The position numbers were made by a program, and so were the translations under genes. DNA of 64,000 nt from Helopsaltes ochotensis (lineage: Eukaryota; Chordata; Aves; Passeriformes; Locustellidae), in assembly GCA_013400155.1 (NCBI GenBank), contig VXBM01001098.1, positions 1-64,000 on the forward strand, in the 5' to 3' direction. The notes below the pieces were generated by a model, which worked only from the letters and a program-made list of their open reading frames with translations, had not been told where the DNA came from and searched no databases. How positions within the stretch are numbered: the stretch's first letter is position 1; each line of letters starts with the position of its first letter. This document shows positions 1 to 12,627 of this stretch, piece after piece.

Positions 1-117
1 GCTGGACTTTGGGGCTTGGAGCAGCCTGGGACAGTGGGAGGTGTCCCTGACATGGCAGGGGGTGGAATGAGATGGGTCTTAAGGTCCTTCCAACCCAAAC
101 CAGTCTGGAATTCTGTG
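1..117 (+). mobile_element. CR1 LINE 3' fragment
   Basis: Cut by the window edge. It shows the CR1 3' wording (GGGACAGTGGGAGGTGTCCCTG, then CCAACCCAAACCAGTCTGG) and ends in the ATTCTGTGG terminal motif. Confidence 0.9.
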
Positions 118-483
118 GTGTCACTTCCTGACAAATGGGTACATTGCAGCCATTGGCTATAGTGGCACTGCAGGAAACCCCAAAAAGTCCAGCAGAATGG
201 TGGCAGCGTTCAATTTGAAAGACAAAAATTGCATGTTTAGGTAAAGACAGAGAATAAAATGAAGACTGAAAAGTTGCAATTAAATAATTCACTTAAAAAA
301 TACGGCAGTTCCCTGTAGAGTTTTTTGAAAAATCCTTCAGCTGAACTTGTGATGCTGAAAACACCGTGGTGTTTTAAGAACCCTTCTAGAAATGGCTACT
401 GGCTCGTAGTGGTACTCCCAAAAGCCAATCTTTTTTAGATCCCTACTTTTAAGTAACTACAGCATCTGCAGCTCTGCTGTATT

Positions 484-655
484 CACAGAATCACAGAATG
501 TCTAGGTTGGAGGAGAACTCCAAGATCAACCAGTCCAACCCTGCCTTAACGCCATAAACCACGGCACCGAGTGCCACATCCAGCCCTTCTTAAACACATC
601 CAGGGATGGAGACTCCACCTCCTCCCCAGGCAGCCCATCCCAGTACTTTAGAGAA
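484..655 (-). mobile_element. CR1 LINE 3' fragment
   Basis: Starts with the reversed terminal octamers (CACAGAATCACAGAATG) and continues through the CCAGTCCAACCCTGCC and GCAGCCCATCCCAGTAC segments of an older-looking CR1 subfamily. Confidence 0.85.
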
Positions 656-1048
656 TCACAGCGGAATTTCAATTAAAATTAGTCTGTCACTTGTTAATCC
701 CACAAGGGTCATTCCCATCCTCCCAAGGGGTGTGTAAGAGGTGGAAGCAGGAGCAGAACAGGTGATGGACCTTTCCAACTGCTCCAAGTGCACTGGAGCT
801 GCTCAGTAGTGAGGGAAATGCCTCCCAGTGCATCCCCATTAGCACAGCTCTCCCAGTTCCCAGCAGTGACACCGGACAAGAGGAGTTGATCTGTCATTTA
901 GGGATCTTGAGGGATCCCAAAGTTTCCTGAAAATCTTGAGGTGATATTTTTTCACCTTTAATGCAAAATAAATGGAAAGGCAAAACAATTACAGGGGTTT
1001 TGGTCTGCTGAGCTGTTCCTTGGTGAGTGAATTTCGCTCCCTGAAGTC

Positions 1049-1285
1049 CCAGAATGGTTTGGGTAGGAAGGGACCTTAAAACCCATCCAGTGTCACCCCT
1101 GCCATGGGCAGGGACACCTCCCACTGTCCCAGGCTGCTCCAAGCCTGCCCACCCTCATAGGGAAGGATTTATTCCCAATATCCCATCCAACCCTGCCCTC
1201 TGGCGGTGGGAAGCCATTCCCCCTTGTCCTGTCACTTCCCAATTTTGGGAAAATCCCATCTCCAAACTTCCTGCACATCCCCTGT
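1049..1285 (-). mobile_element. CR1 LINE 3' fragment
   Basis: CAGAATGGTTTGGGTAGGAAG through the CCACTGTCCCAGGCTGCTCC block to CCATTCCCCCTTGTCCTG. A short internal deletion relative to the common copy removes the segment between GCTCCAAGCC and TGCCCACCC. Confidence 0.88.
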
Positions 1286-3959
1286 AGGTACTGGAAAGAG
1301 GCTTTCAGAACACTCCTGAACTGGTACTTCCTAGATCATCCCTGAAAGCAGTGGAACAACCCCCAAAATCTGGGATAAGGCACCACATTTCCAGCCTGTT
1401 CTCAGTGCCATGTCTATGTGTTTATATCCACACCTGAAGCTGCTGTATCCCCTTCCAGGCAGACAAGAGCCTGGAGAACACAGAATTAAATTTAGGGGTT
1501 CACCCTGGCATCACAGCAGGAAGTTCTTTAGGAATTTAACAACCTACTGTGCTTTTGTAGCACATAAAATATTTTAAGAAATGGAAAAAAAAAATCCCCC
1601 AAACATTCTTCCTTTCAGGACTCAAATTACCAAAGACTTGGAGCGAGCAGTGCTGAAGATTCAATATCCTGCATAATTTTTGGCCAAAACTCTATTTCCC
1701 AAAAATAAGCTGGTGCAATAATAATGATAAATTTGTATTGTAGGTATTTGAAAATACAAATTTGGCAACCATGCCGAGCTGAGAGCATCCAGCCCCCGCC
1801 ATCAGCATCAATACAGACTTTTCAAGAGCTTTAATTAACTCCTCAATTCTGCTCCATTTCAGCAAAATTCTGGCTGTGTGGAGCCATTGTGAGATTAATA
1901 ATTGACAATGAAACCACTGGATTTTCAACTGGACTTTCCCAAAGAGACAAGAACCAAATCCAGCCCCTCTGGTGCAGGCAGTGAGAGATTTGGGGGGATA
2001 CAGTGGAGCCCCAGCTCCCAGATTCCTTATTACAACATAAACAGAGATCAGGGAAGGGTCCGCTCATCCTGTGGTGCCTAGGATTTATTCCAAGCCTAAA
2101 AACATCCCTTTTTTATGAAACAGCCTTTCACAAAGGTTATTTTTTTATCACACATGTGCCCAGCAGGAAGGAGCACCACAGTGATAATTCCCTCTGCATA
2201 GAATAACTTATATATTATTTCATAATAATATTACTAATAATATTTAGAAAACAACGCAGAGCCAATGCCTTTATACCCACTTATCCTAATCCTATAAAAG
2301 CAGGGAATCAGGAATCATTAAGGCTGGAAAACATCTTTAAGATTCAAGTCCCACTGTCACCCCAGCACCACTACAAGCAGATTGGTTTGCACACCAGAAA
2401 GGAAAATCGCTTTCTTACACACTGCTGAAGCTGCTTTCCTTCTCTTTGTGCTCATCCTGTAAAATCCTGCCCTCCAAAACCCCTACACACACACTCCAAC
2501 TTTTTATTTCAGCCTCATTTGTCCCGGTCGCAGAAGGAACATTGCGCTCATCCAAAGAATAATACCCAGAGACATCTCCCCTCTGACCCCGAGGACAATC
2601 TCCAGATCTCAGCACAAAAGGGCTTTTCCTGCAATTGTCAGCAATTCCCGGGGAAAGCAGGAGTTTACAGCTCTATCCACTGCATTAGAGAGCTTTGGAG
2701 AGATCCATTGCCACAACAACCCCGGGAGTTTCGGAGTGCAGGAGCTCGCTGAACCAGGGCTTCCCAGCTGCCAGGGCGAGGAGCACGTGGAAAAGCTGGA
2801 GCTGTAGGAGTTCTGGTCTCTATTACTCGACTTAATAAAGGTGGCCTGCAGTTATTAATCATCTTGATTGCTCAGGAGGGAGGGTGGAACAGGCTCTGCG
2901 AACACTGCACCAAGCCCTGGGACGCTCTCCTGAGCAAAGCCAGACTGGCTGGACATGAAACAGCCAGCTGATGGCAAATGTCCCCCGAATCTATTTATTT
3001 CATCAGATTGGATCTGTTTAATCTAATTCAATCAACTCCGTTATTATCTAATCTATCCCTTCTCTAAGTCGGCAATTTAATTTGGAATGAAACATTACAG
3101 TGTGAAGAAGTGACAGGGAAAAAAGGGGAGGGGAGGTGCAATGGAGGGACAGGAGCAAAGTGACCCCAAAATGTTCCTGCCAGAGAGGTAAAGGGTAAAG
3201 GACAAAACATCTACAGCTGGACCCGTGACTCAGGAACGTTTCATAAAGGGCAGGAAACCAAGTGCCACCTGTGGAGAGGGCTCAAGGGCAAGGTCATTGC
3301 CACCACCCCAACAGTCCTGGCAGCTGTAATGAGATTTAATTCAGTAATTAACTGGCAAAAATCATAAAGTGAGCACTGGAATGTGACCTCTCCTGTGGGA
3401 AAAGTAACAAGACTGAGTGATTTATATCCTGCAGCTGAGATGTGCTCATTTTTTACCAATTCAGAGACTGAGGAGAAAAAAAACCCCACAACTGCAGGGA
3501 AATCATCCACGTCTGAAACACTTCCCTGAACTGTGTGTTCCAGCTCCCAGATATAAAATTTATTGTCTCATATACTATGATTAGACATAAAATCTTATGT
3601 GATGCACAATGTACATGTGCTGTATATTATGATCTATAATTTACAGCAGTATTTACTCTTTTAAGTGCAGCACAGTTTCTGTGCATTAAGTAGAGTTCCT
3701 TTGAAGAATGATGGCAGTCAGCTTTAGATATGCAAACCATTAAGTTGGAAGGTTCAACATTCATATTCCAAAAAACTCCCAGAGCAATAACTCCAAGAAT
3801 CAGCACTTGATTTTTAATTTGGATTTTCAGGAAAAAAGCCTGCCTGGCCACTTCTGCATTGTGCTAGAAGGTTCAGCATGGATCTTTCTTACCTGGGGGA
3901 CTGCCTCATTCTTTTCAGAACATAAAACTGACTGAGAAAAGCATGGCTGAAGTGAGGGG

Positions 3960-4590
3960 AGAGACCCTGGGGAGATGCACAGGGAAGACTTGGGATCCCG
4001 ATATCCTGGGGCAGCAGGAGGAGCAGCGGCAGCAGGGCAGGGAGGGCCGGTGGCCCTGTGGGCAGCCCTGGAGGCACCTCTGGAGCGCCGTGTCCAGCTC
4101 TGGCTCCTCAGCACAGCAGGGCCAGGGAGCTCCCGGAGCGGGGCCGGCGGAGGCTGCGCAGCCCAGGAAGGGCCTGGAGCATCTGGGTGCCCAGGAAAGG
4201 CTGAGGGAGCTGGGGCTGCTCAGCCTGGAGAGGAGCCCCAGCCGAGAGGGGCCCTGGGCCCTGGGTGTCCCTGTGTGCAGGGAGGGCTCCCAGCAGGGCC
4301 CGGGCTCTGCTGCGGGGGCCCAGCGATGGCCCCGGAGCCACGGGCAGGGCCTGAGCCCAGCAATGGCCCCTGCCCAGGAGGCACAACTTCTTCCCTGGGC
4401 AGGGCCGGCCCCGAGCACATTGTGCAGAGAGCCCGGGGGGCTCCTCCCTGGGGCTGCTGCAGAGCTGTGTGCACACCATGCTGTGCCCTGTGCTCTGGGA
4501 TGGCCCTGCTGGAGCAGCCAGGGGCTCCGGGGACCCTCAGCTCCCCTCAGCCTCTGCCATCCCGGGACTCTCTATATGTGTTCCAAACTC
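3960..4590 (+). mobile_element. GC-rich CR1 LINE copy, about 630 bp
   Basis: CR1 landmarks are in order: GCCGTGTCCAGCTCTGGCTCC, GCCTGGAGCATCTGGG, GGAAAGGCTGAGGGAGCTGG, GGCTGCTCAGCCTGGAG, and a 3' end at about CTGCCATCCCGGGACTC. Base composition is strongly GC-shifted against AT-rich flanks. Two overlapping 218-codon open frames occur here as a by-product of high GC. About 140 bases (4414-4553) recur identically at 26066-26205. Confidence 0.82.
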
Positions 4591-5618
4591 TCATTTTAAG
4601 CCACTCCACTATTCCAGTTCAGAGGAACTGATGTGATATCTCATCTATATAGGAGTGTACAGAGGAATTTACTTTCCAAGACAGTTCTCTTCCCTGCAGG
4701 ATGGAAGAACCTCAGGTCTCTCTTGGCAGTGTGGCTTATCTGACTTCAGGCAGAGCTTTAAGTGGCCATCATGTGAAATCCAAATAATTAAATGCTCTGA
4801 GAACCACTTTGGCTGTTTTATTCCAGTTGAATTCCACGAGTGGGATTCAATGATGCCTCTGGGTTGCTTCCAATGGAGGATATGCTTTGATTCCATGAAA
4901 TGCTGTTCCCTGCCCAACAAACAAGCACTGCCCACAACTTCCATATTTCAAGTACAATCTGGCATCTGTCTTCACCAAGAGAATGAGAGGAATGAATCAT
5001 TTTCTGAATGAGAGGAGCACACACTGAATTTTCACGAAGCCTCAGCCTATTTTCTCTACCCCTTCTGCAGCAGACAGAGAGGGGTCTCTCTGCACAGCTA
5101 TAATTAAAGTGGGCAAGAGAAATAGCAAATGGGGCATTCATGTGCAGCCCAGAGAATATGAAAAGCTTGATGAAATTAAAGCAGTTGGAGGAAAACACTG
5201 AATGACTGCAAAAGATCCTATTGGAAGTGTCAGTCCACCGTATCCCTCAAAAATGTCCTAAGCCAAGAAGTGATGCTTTAAATCTTCTCTTCCCTGCTTT
5301 GCTCCCTTTATGTGGACCATTAACTCCCACCCATGTCTGGCTGTGCTGAGTGTGGAAGAACTGAATTATATAACTCTTAATACCTCATAACTCCTCGTGA
5401 AAATGACAGGACCTGGTATAGCTTCTCCTCTGAAGTTGTTTAAATCACTGTTTATTTTATTGTGAAAAATCACTGTAATTCCACAAATGACCCATGTACC
5501 CCCTTCCCTAACATTGCCCATCACCAACTATTGGCTAAATGTTCTGTTTCCAGGGATTAGTATTTGCCGAAATGGTAAGAGAAAGAGCTGAGTAACCTGT
5601 GTAGTGACTAATTTAATT

Positions 5619-5722
5619 CACAGAACACAGAATGGTTTGCACTGGGAAGGGATCTTAAGGATCATCTTGTTCCAACTTCCCTTCCACACACAGGGACACC
5701 TCCCACTAGACAGTGTTGGTGA
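5619..5722 (-). mobile_element. CR1 LINE 3' scrap
   Basis: CACAGAACACAGAATGGTTT followed by GGAAGGGATCTTAAGGATC and CACAGGGACACCTCCCACTA, a diverged CR1 3' end. Confidence 0.8.
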
Positions 5723-6287
5723 CAGTCTTTTTATCTGTTAATTAATTACACATTAATCTTTTATAAATTATTGCATTATTTGAAGTGGCAAAACTACTTT
5801 GTTCTGAGATTCCAAATAAGTTGGTTTCCCTTTGCCTGTGGTTGCACACAAAAAACCACAAATTCTTTTTTTGCTTTTATGGGCTGAACAAATTATTAAA
5901 CCTGTATAAAAACAGGGAGAGGATGATCTTTTAAATTTAGGAGGAAAACATGAGAAATTTGGAGAGAGCAGGGAAATAAATAGATTTCTCTGTGAAATAG
6001 ACCCTTGTACCCAGCTCCAAAATAATTTTTGAGATATTTGTTCTCTGCAAATATTTTCAGGAATGAATGAGACCATTTGAAAATAAGTTGATGTAATTCT
6101 TCTGGTAAAGGCCGTCCTTAAAAACTTATTCTTAGAAGAGAAATTCTCCAGCTACACTGATCTGCCCATGGTGTTTGTGAAGGTAAAGACTTCCCAAGCT
6201 GATCTGGAGAACTCAAAACCTGATAATAATGTGGAGGTTTTTTTAAACTTGGTACTCATTCCAAATCTTTGTTCACTGGGAAATGCA

Positions 6288-6590
6288 GAATCAGAATGGT
6301 TTGGGTTAGAAGTGTCCTCCAAGGTCACCAAGTCCAACCATCAACCACCACCATCCAGTTCACCACTAACCCGTGTCCTCATGTGCCAATTCCACATGGT
6401 TTTGGACACTTCCAGGCATGGGGACTCAACACTTGCCTGGACAGCCCCTTCCAATGCTGAAACCAGCCTTTCCATGAAGCAATTCTCCCTAAAATCCAAT
6501 CTAAACCTCCCCTGGTGCAGCCTGAGGCTGTTTCCTCTCCTTCTGTCACTTGTTACCTGAGAAAAGAGCTTGACCCCACCTCAGTAGAGC
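6288..6590 (-). mobile_element. CR1 LINE 3' fragment beside the 37-bp minisatellite
   Basis: Reversed CR1 3' end (CAGAATGGTTTGGGTTAGAAG) through GTGCCAATTCCACATGG, CCTTTCCATGAAGCAATTC and CCTGGTGCAGCCTGAGGC. Its far end passes into the tandem array at 6597. Confidence 0.85.
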
Positions 6591-6596
6591 CTTCTT

Positions 6597-6880
6597 TAAG
6601 GAAATTATTCCTATTTCTAGCCAATATTTCCTTTTAGGAAGCTATTCCTGGTTCTAGGCAATGCCTCCCTTGAGGAAGTTATTCCTATTTCTAGGCAATC
6701 CCTCCTTTCAGGAAGTTAGTTCTATTTCTAGGCAATCCCTCCTTTCAGGAAGTCATTCCTGGCTCTAGGCAATACCTCCTTTAAGGAAATTATTCCTATT
6801 TCTAGGCAATCCCACCTTTCAGGAAGTCATTCCTGGCTCTAGGCAATCCCTCCCTTCAGGAAGTTATTCCTGGTCCCAGG
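6597..6880. repeat. 37-bp minisatellite, about 7.6 copies
   Basis: Units start AGGAAGTTATTCCTATTTC and end near CAATCCCTCCTTTC, repeating every 37 bases. Two unit types are seen, one with CCTATTTCTAGG and one with CCTGGCTCTAGG, partly alternating. The array abuts the 5'-side end of the minus-strand CR1 at 6288-6590. Confidence 0.9.
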
Positions 6881-7394
6881 AAGCACAGTCCCTGTGAGTT
6901 CAGCCCATTGCCTGAACAACCTCGTTGGTGGTCCTGACATTTAAATCTCTCTGAGCCAACACACACCTGGCCCAAAACAGAGGGAGAAAAGGGGAGCATG
7001 TCCCAAATCTCCGTGAGCAAATCCATCAGGAATTTTTCCTAGCCCAGTGAAGACGTGAGGCACTCAGAGGCTTTTCCAACAACTGGTTGGACCATCAACC
7101 CCAAGGTATTTCAAATTCCATGGAAAACAACAAGCAGGATGGACCAGACCTGTGGGAATCTGAGAAGTGCCACTCATCACTGGTCGAAGTGATGAAAAAA
7201 AGGACAAGGATTGGTTATAAACTATTAAAATTGTCTCTGTGTTACAAAAAGAAGCCAGAAGTGCAAACCTGACCCCTGGAAGCTGCTGCTGATGTGGTGG
7301 CTGGGGGCTCTAAAAAACCTCCCTCACTCCCTGATCCATCCCATCCCAAACACAGGGAATTGTCTGATGTTTGGAGAGGAAATAAATTGGTTAC

Positions 7395-7483
7395 CCAATG
7401 AGCTGGTCTTTGTTTTGCTCCACGAGGGTGGGGGGAACGTTGGAGACGATCACCTGCATGTCCAACTGATTGACCACAGAGAC
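7395..7483 (-). CDS. PCDH15: PCDH15 internal exon, end of EC11 and start of MAD12 (89 bp)
   Basis: The exon follows the previous one in phase 0: AEVL joins VSVVNQLDMQVIVSNVPP, and the exon closes TLVEQNKDQLI plus two bases (GG). VSVVNQLDMQVIVSNVPPTLVE is the junction between EC11 and the membrane-adjacent domain (MAD12, also called EL or PICA), which dimerises PCDH15 above the membrane. This stretch identifies the gene as PCDH15 rather than another cadherin. The acceptor is CTTTCCAG above 7483 and the donor is GTAACC below 7395. The exon ends in phase 2. The remainder of MAD12, the transmembrane helix and the alternative cytoplasmic tails must lie left of the window. Confidence 0.96.
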
Positions 7484-9661
7484 CTGGAAAGAAAAGAGGG
7501 AAATCCATTCGGCACTGCCAGGCACAGCCCCCTCCCCATCCCACAGCAATGGAAAAATTCCTTCCCTGCCTCCACACCATACCCCGATAGCCACATTTCG
7601 CCTTTTAATTCAGAATAGGAGAGCTGGGAAATCTTGCAGCCAAAGCCCATAAACTTTTAACTGGAATTGTAATTCCAGGTCTGCATCAGAGTTATGGATT
7701 TTTAAGGTGGGGACAGCAAAAGCTGCTCTTAGTTTAGACTTGGCTTAGAGAATCCCAGATCTCCCACAGGCTGTACTCAAAATTACTTCTGAGCATTTGG
7801 GTGGTTTGGATGCCAGGAAAATCCTCCCTTGGAGCCATGCAGTGTGCACCAAGGGAAATGGGAATTCAGGATTAATTCCACAAAATCAATGCTGCTTTGT
7901 TAGAAAATCAGGAGGGGAAATTGTTCATTTACACTGAAACGATCACTGAGAGGTTTTATTTTAATCTCCAATTGTTTTGGCTTTTCCCTGTAAAAACTGC
8001 ACATTTTACAACTGAGCTTTTCTCTTAAAAGAAAAAAAAAAAGAAAAACAAAGCGGGAAAAAAATGCTTCTAATCCACTCAATACTTGTGCAATTTGTTG
8101 AAATAAAATTAAATTTCAGTTTTTCACCAAGGTATGGAGTGACCTCAGAGCAAATATCTGGCAATTATTGTTTTTTACTATGAACCCAACATCACTCCAA
8201 TCCTGTAGAGGATTCTAGAGGAAAATTTGGAAAACTAGGCCAATGTTAAAGCTGATAAATTTAAAAATCAAGGGTTAGTTGATTCTAAAAGAAATAAACA
8301 AGCCCTGATTTTACAAAGAGCAGTCCTGGAAGCACAGCAGCAGAAAAGCCTGAATGTGCTTCCACATCAAACACTGATTCACCAGCTTTGAAGCTTAATT
8401 CAACTTTAAATATTTAAATGTTCTTGAAATGTCATCAGATGCCCTGATCAGCACGTACAGGCTTCTGTGTAAGAAACACAGAATTACAATGAGCTCCAAA
8501 TAAATTTTAGACTAAAATCATGCAATGGAACTGGAAAGCAATGATTAATTTAATAGAATTAATTACATTAGCCAATTCAAGCAACCACTGTGCGCCCAGG
8601 AACTGAAAACAGCGTAAAGGCAGCACCAAAAACAAAGGCAGTAATTCTCTGAATATGGAAGAAATCACAATTATCATCACTTGTTCCTGTACAAAACCAG
8701 GGATAAACACACATTCATGACAAGCTATCGGAAACCAAGTGTGTTGGACAAAAATCAAGCGACATTTGAGGTTTCCATGGTAACATTAACTTGCTTGTTA
8801 TCCCCATTTGTCAAGGCAGGCAAGGCAGAAAATTGTTGGTAACCCCTAGTCCACGAGTGATATCCCTTTGATCCCAAGCTTCGCTCATGAGGCACTTCCC
8901 AAGTTTTAAACCCAGCAAGGCAGAGCCTACAAAGAGTCTTGATTGTGATATGGCACCAGTGGATTCCGGGGAGTAGCTGGGACCCGAATGAGGAGGGGCC
9001 CTTAAAACCTCCTCAAACGCCAATAAATAATAAATTAAAGAGGATATCTATGACACCATAAAGATGACATCCATGATGTCAAGTAGCGATAATGAATGTC
9101 CACTATCTGCACTTCCTCAGCACCTTTGGGTGCTTCCTTGCTGCAAACTCATTTTAAAACGTAATTTTTGTATCTCTTTCATCTCACAGATGCTGAGAAG
9201 GAAAACTCCATCACATGGAAGCAAACCGCCAACCCACAGGTGTCTGACTTGAGCCATCCTGGTGTCCTTCCTATGGATTGTCCCCACCAGCATGAAAACC
9301 TTTGACCAGGGGACCTGGCAGGTCCTGCTGCTCCCAGAGATGTGCCAGGCTTCGGGGAAGCATCCTGGAGTTCTGGAGGATACCTTGCTCTGCTCAGCTT
9401 CTTCCCAGCATTGTCCCTCTGGTGGTGACCTGCCTCTTCTCCCGATACCTCCTCCCAGTGCAGTCCTATCTTTTTCCTACACATCTTCTTCTTTTGCATG
9501 GGTGTAATTAAATTAATTTCACTGTTCTCTGTGCACTTTTTGAGCTGGTTTTGAAAGAAATAACACCTGAGATCCTGAGCCCCTGACCCCACAGCAGGAA
9601 AATTCTGTAAAAATCATGGGAAAGGATCTTAATGTATGGATCACATTTGGTGCATAACATC

Positions 9662-10120
9662 AGAGCATCCCAGAATGGCCTAGAGGGAAGGAACCTTAGA
9701 GCCCACCCAGTGCCACCCCTGCCATGTCAGGGACACCTCCCCCCGTCCCAGGCTGCTCCAAGCCCCAAAGTCCAGCCTGGCCTTGGGCACTGCCAGGGAT
9801 CCAGGGGCAGCCACAGCTGCTCTGGGCACCCTGTGCCAGGGCCTGCCCACCCTGCCAGGGAACAATTCCTGCCCAATCTCCCATCCAGCCCTGCCCCCTG
9901 GCACTGGAAAGCCATTCCCTGTGTCCTGTCCCTCCAGCCCTTGTCCCAATTCTCTCTCCGTGTTTCCTGGAGCTCCTCCAGGCCCTGGAAGGCCACAGCT
10001 GGGTCACCCCAGAGCTTCTCCTCTCCAGGTGAACAATGCCAGCTGTCCCAGCCTCTCCTCCCAGCAGAGCTGCTCCATCCCTCTGCTCATCCTGGAGCCT
10101 CCCCTGGCATTCCAACAGGC
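9662..10120 (-). mobile_element. CR1 LINE copy of the common young-looking subfamily
   Basis: CCCAGAATGGCCTAGAGGG, then the CCAAAGTCCAGCCTGGCC and GGCAGCCACAGCTGCTCTGG blocks, to CCTCTCCTCCCAGCAGAGC and beyond. Shares long near-identical stretches with 10728-11215. Confidence 0.92.
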
Positions 10121-10727
10121 CCATGTTCCAGTGTTTTAGGCAAGATGGGGTTGGTCTGAAAGCTCCAAGCTTCCAGGCCTTGCTCAAAGCAAGTGGGTGC
10201 ACTGCTCATCACTCAGCCAGGCATCATAAAGAAACCTCTACAAATTAATGGGACAACCTTCACTTTCTAATGTTAATGTCGATTCCTTCTGGCTATATTT
10301 TAATATCCCATTAGTGCATAAATTACCTAAGAGTGCCCCATTGTTTTGGGAGGTCAAGCATGAGGGCGCCATCATTTATGTTTATTTGGTGAATTCCTGC
10401 CGAACTCACCATGCCAAGGATTCTGGCTCTCATCCGTTTCCTTTGACAGCGTTCCCATGAAGTGGATAATGCACTCCATCCCTTTCACATTATGCTAATA
10501 TTGAGCCAATCCATCAAGTTTATAGGCTTTAGGGAAATTTAGCTTGGATGGTTTCAGTGGCTGGACTAAGTCAAGGTTCTCTGAACAGAACAAAACCATG
10601 AGCCTGAGGCCTAAAGATGGTGCCAGTTCTAAAATAACTGCTTTCTCAGGGACTGAAAAGTTCATTCTCAGCCCAAAATTATTCCTTCACATAAGCAACT
10701 AAGACAACTTGGACATGAACAGCAGGG

Positions 10728-11215
10728 ACACAGAATCATAGAATCATGGAATGGTTTGGGTTGGGAGGGACCTTAAAGCCCATTCAGTCCCACCCCCTGC
10801 CATGGCAGGGACACCTCCCACTGTCCCAGGCTGCTCCAAGCCCCAAAGTCCAGCCTGGCCTTGGGCACTGCCAGGGATCCAGGGGCAGCCACAGCTGCTC
10901 TGGGCACCCTGGGCCAGGGCCTGCCCACCCTGCCAGGGAACAATTCCTGCCCAATCTCCCATCCAGCCCTGCCCTCTGGCACTGGGAAGCCATTCCCCAT
11001 TACATCAGCACTACAGGTCCTTGTCCAAAGTCTCTCTCCATGTCTCCTGTAGTTTCTTTGGGTCCTGGAAGTCCACACTGAGGTTATCCCAAAGCTTCTC
11101 CTCTCCAGGCCAAACAATCCCAGCTCTCCCAGCCTTTCCTCCCAGCAGAGCTGCTCCATCCCTCTGCTCATCCTGGTGCCTCCTCTGGACTCACTCCAAC
11201 AGGTCACAAAATCTT
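10728..11215 (-). mobile_element. CR1 LINE copy of the common young-looking subfamily
   Basis: Begins with three reversed terminal octamers (CACAGAATCATAGAATCATGG) and runs 490 bases to CTCCAACAGGTCAC. It lies 165 bases below the EC11 exon donor. Confidence 0.93.
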
Positions 11216-11379
11216 TTGGTTTAAGAAACTAAAATTAGGCACTTTATTGCAGTGCCTTCAAAAAATCAAGCACAATCACTTCATGGCTTTTCTCTAGGTC
11301 TGCCTGGAATTAAACTTCCTGCAGTGTTTGAATTTCCTCAGGAATTTTCCCATCCTAATAATCCCTGGCTGATACTTAC

Positions 11380-11595
11380 GAGCACTTCTGCTTTGCTGCT
11401 CAGTCCTTTGCCGTAATCGTCGGTGGCGATGACCTGGAACTTGAAATAGGATCTCCTCATGTTCTTGAAGAGCATGGCAGTTTTGATCAGCCCCGTGTAA
11501 GCCTCGATCACGAAGCCTTCCTTGCCATCCTTGATGGGGGGAATGATGAGCCTGTACTGCATGGCACTGTAATTCCCAGTGTCCTTATCGTTGGC
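11380..11595 (-). CDS. PCDH15: PCDH15 internal exon, main part of EC11 (216 bp, 72 codons)
   Basis: The translation begins ANDKDTGNYSAMQYRLIIPP, continues KEGFVIEAYTGLIKTAMLF and NMRRSYFKFQVIATDDYGKG, and ends SSKAEVL. DKD is the DxD motif and ATDDYGKG the late calcium motif of EC11. The RSYFKFQVIATDDYGKG core is almost invariant in vertebrate PCDH15 as I know it, which makes this one of the two most diagnostic exons. NYS is an N-glycosylation sequon. The acceptor is TCTCCCCGTCAG above 11595 and the donor is GTAAGT below 11380. Both junctions are phase 0. CR1 copies in opposite orientation lie on the two sides of the exon (10728-11215 minus; 13975-14280 and 21395-21795 plus). Confidence 0.97.
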
Positions 11596-12627
11596 CTGAC
11601 GGGGAGAACGAAACAAGCAGAGGCAAACAAGGTAAATATGCACGGAAGGAGTCGTTAACCTTGTCCTTTAAATAAAGTTACATCTTGGCCCAGCAAATTT
11701 CTGCCACTCTGACATTTAAAACATTAGGTCCCAGAGCACAGATATGGCTGCTACTTTAAACGCTTCATTTAACTTTGCTGCACTCGGTTTTGCTTTTCCA
11801 GCAATTTCTTCCTCCTCTGTTGGCATTAAACTGCTCCTGAAGAAAGAAAAAATATTTAAAAAGTAAAAAAAATATAAGTTGACTTTCAAGTCTGCAACAA
11901 TACCTAAGAACTGCTTAATTCTGAGAAACCTCCGCTGCCAAATTCTCATTGAAAAGGGAATATCAAAGAAAAAACCATCTCAGCAACTCGTGCACAGACT
12001 TACACAAGAATGTCCTTCATCTGAGAGATATTCTGATGGAGCACAGGTATTTTTGGGGCAATCAAATAACTTTTTGGTAAAATAAGGAGGGATTGAGTGG
12101 CATTCCTGCACTGGTGCACAGGGACCTGCTGGGTACTCCTGTTCAGGAGACAGAGCTGCCCTGGCACCGCTGCTGGCCTGGATCAGGATGCAGAGCTGGC
12201 ATCAACCTGGCAGCCCCAGGAATTGTTATTCCACCTTCCCTGCTCCTGACAACCCCGTGTAGCCCTATCCTGGCCTCTCCAGCCCCATTCCTTATGCTCC
12301 TGTTCAACCTGGATCCAGAGGAAAATGTTTCCAAGGACCCCGACAGAGCTTTCCCGTGCTCCTTCCAGGGATCAGCGAGGTGGGAGCTAATTAATGCCTG
12401 AGCACTCATTAGTCTTGGGCACGGCCTCAGCATTTGAGACACCTCAGGGTCTATCAGCAGGTTTTTATGGAAATATTGGCACTGCTCCTGAGGCCTGTTG
12501 CTTAAGCTAATGCTGGAATAAAAACCAGCCTTGTACTTTGAAAAGGTGCACGTAAAATCCATGGAAAATCCATACTGTGCCACAGCTTAAGAATGGGAAA
12601 CAAAAAGGGTTTGTGCCAGCATGAAGA

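Larger units (their letters stand above)
1..7394 (-). other. PCDH15: PCDH15 intron, partial (3' of the last visible exon), phase 2
   Basis: The intron starts with donor GTAACC and continues past the window edge. It carries six CR1 fragments and a 37-bp minisatellite (6597-6880). Stretches 1300-3950, 4600-5610 and 5730-6280 show nothing recognisable. No further MAD12 exon was found. Confidence 0.83.
7484..11379 (-). other. PCDH15: PCDH15 intron, 3896 bp, phase 0
   Basis: Two long minus-strand CR1 copies (9662-10120 and 10728-11215) lie in the half nearer the EC11 exon. From 7490 to 9660 the sequence is AT-rich with no recognisable element. Confidence 0.86.

Noticed and set aside
3943..4631. 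Two overlapping 218-codon plus-strand open frames
   Set aside because: They lie in a GC-rich CR1 copy, overlap antisense frames of similar length, and have no family resemblance. High GC removes stop codons.
6597..6880. CRISPR-like direct repeats
   Set aside because: Units are contiguous with no spacers, and the window is a vertebrate intron; this is a minisatellite.
11716..11840. Possible extra PCDH15 exon on the minus strand after a TTTCTTTCTTCAG acceptor
   Set aside because: Joined to the upstream exon in its phase (0), it meets a stop after about 23 codons and resembles nothing in PCDH15, while the known exons join perfectly without it. An unusual terminal exon cannot be excluded without RNA.
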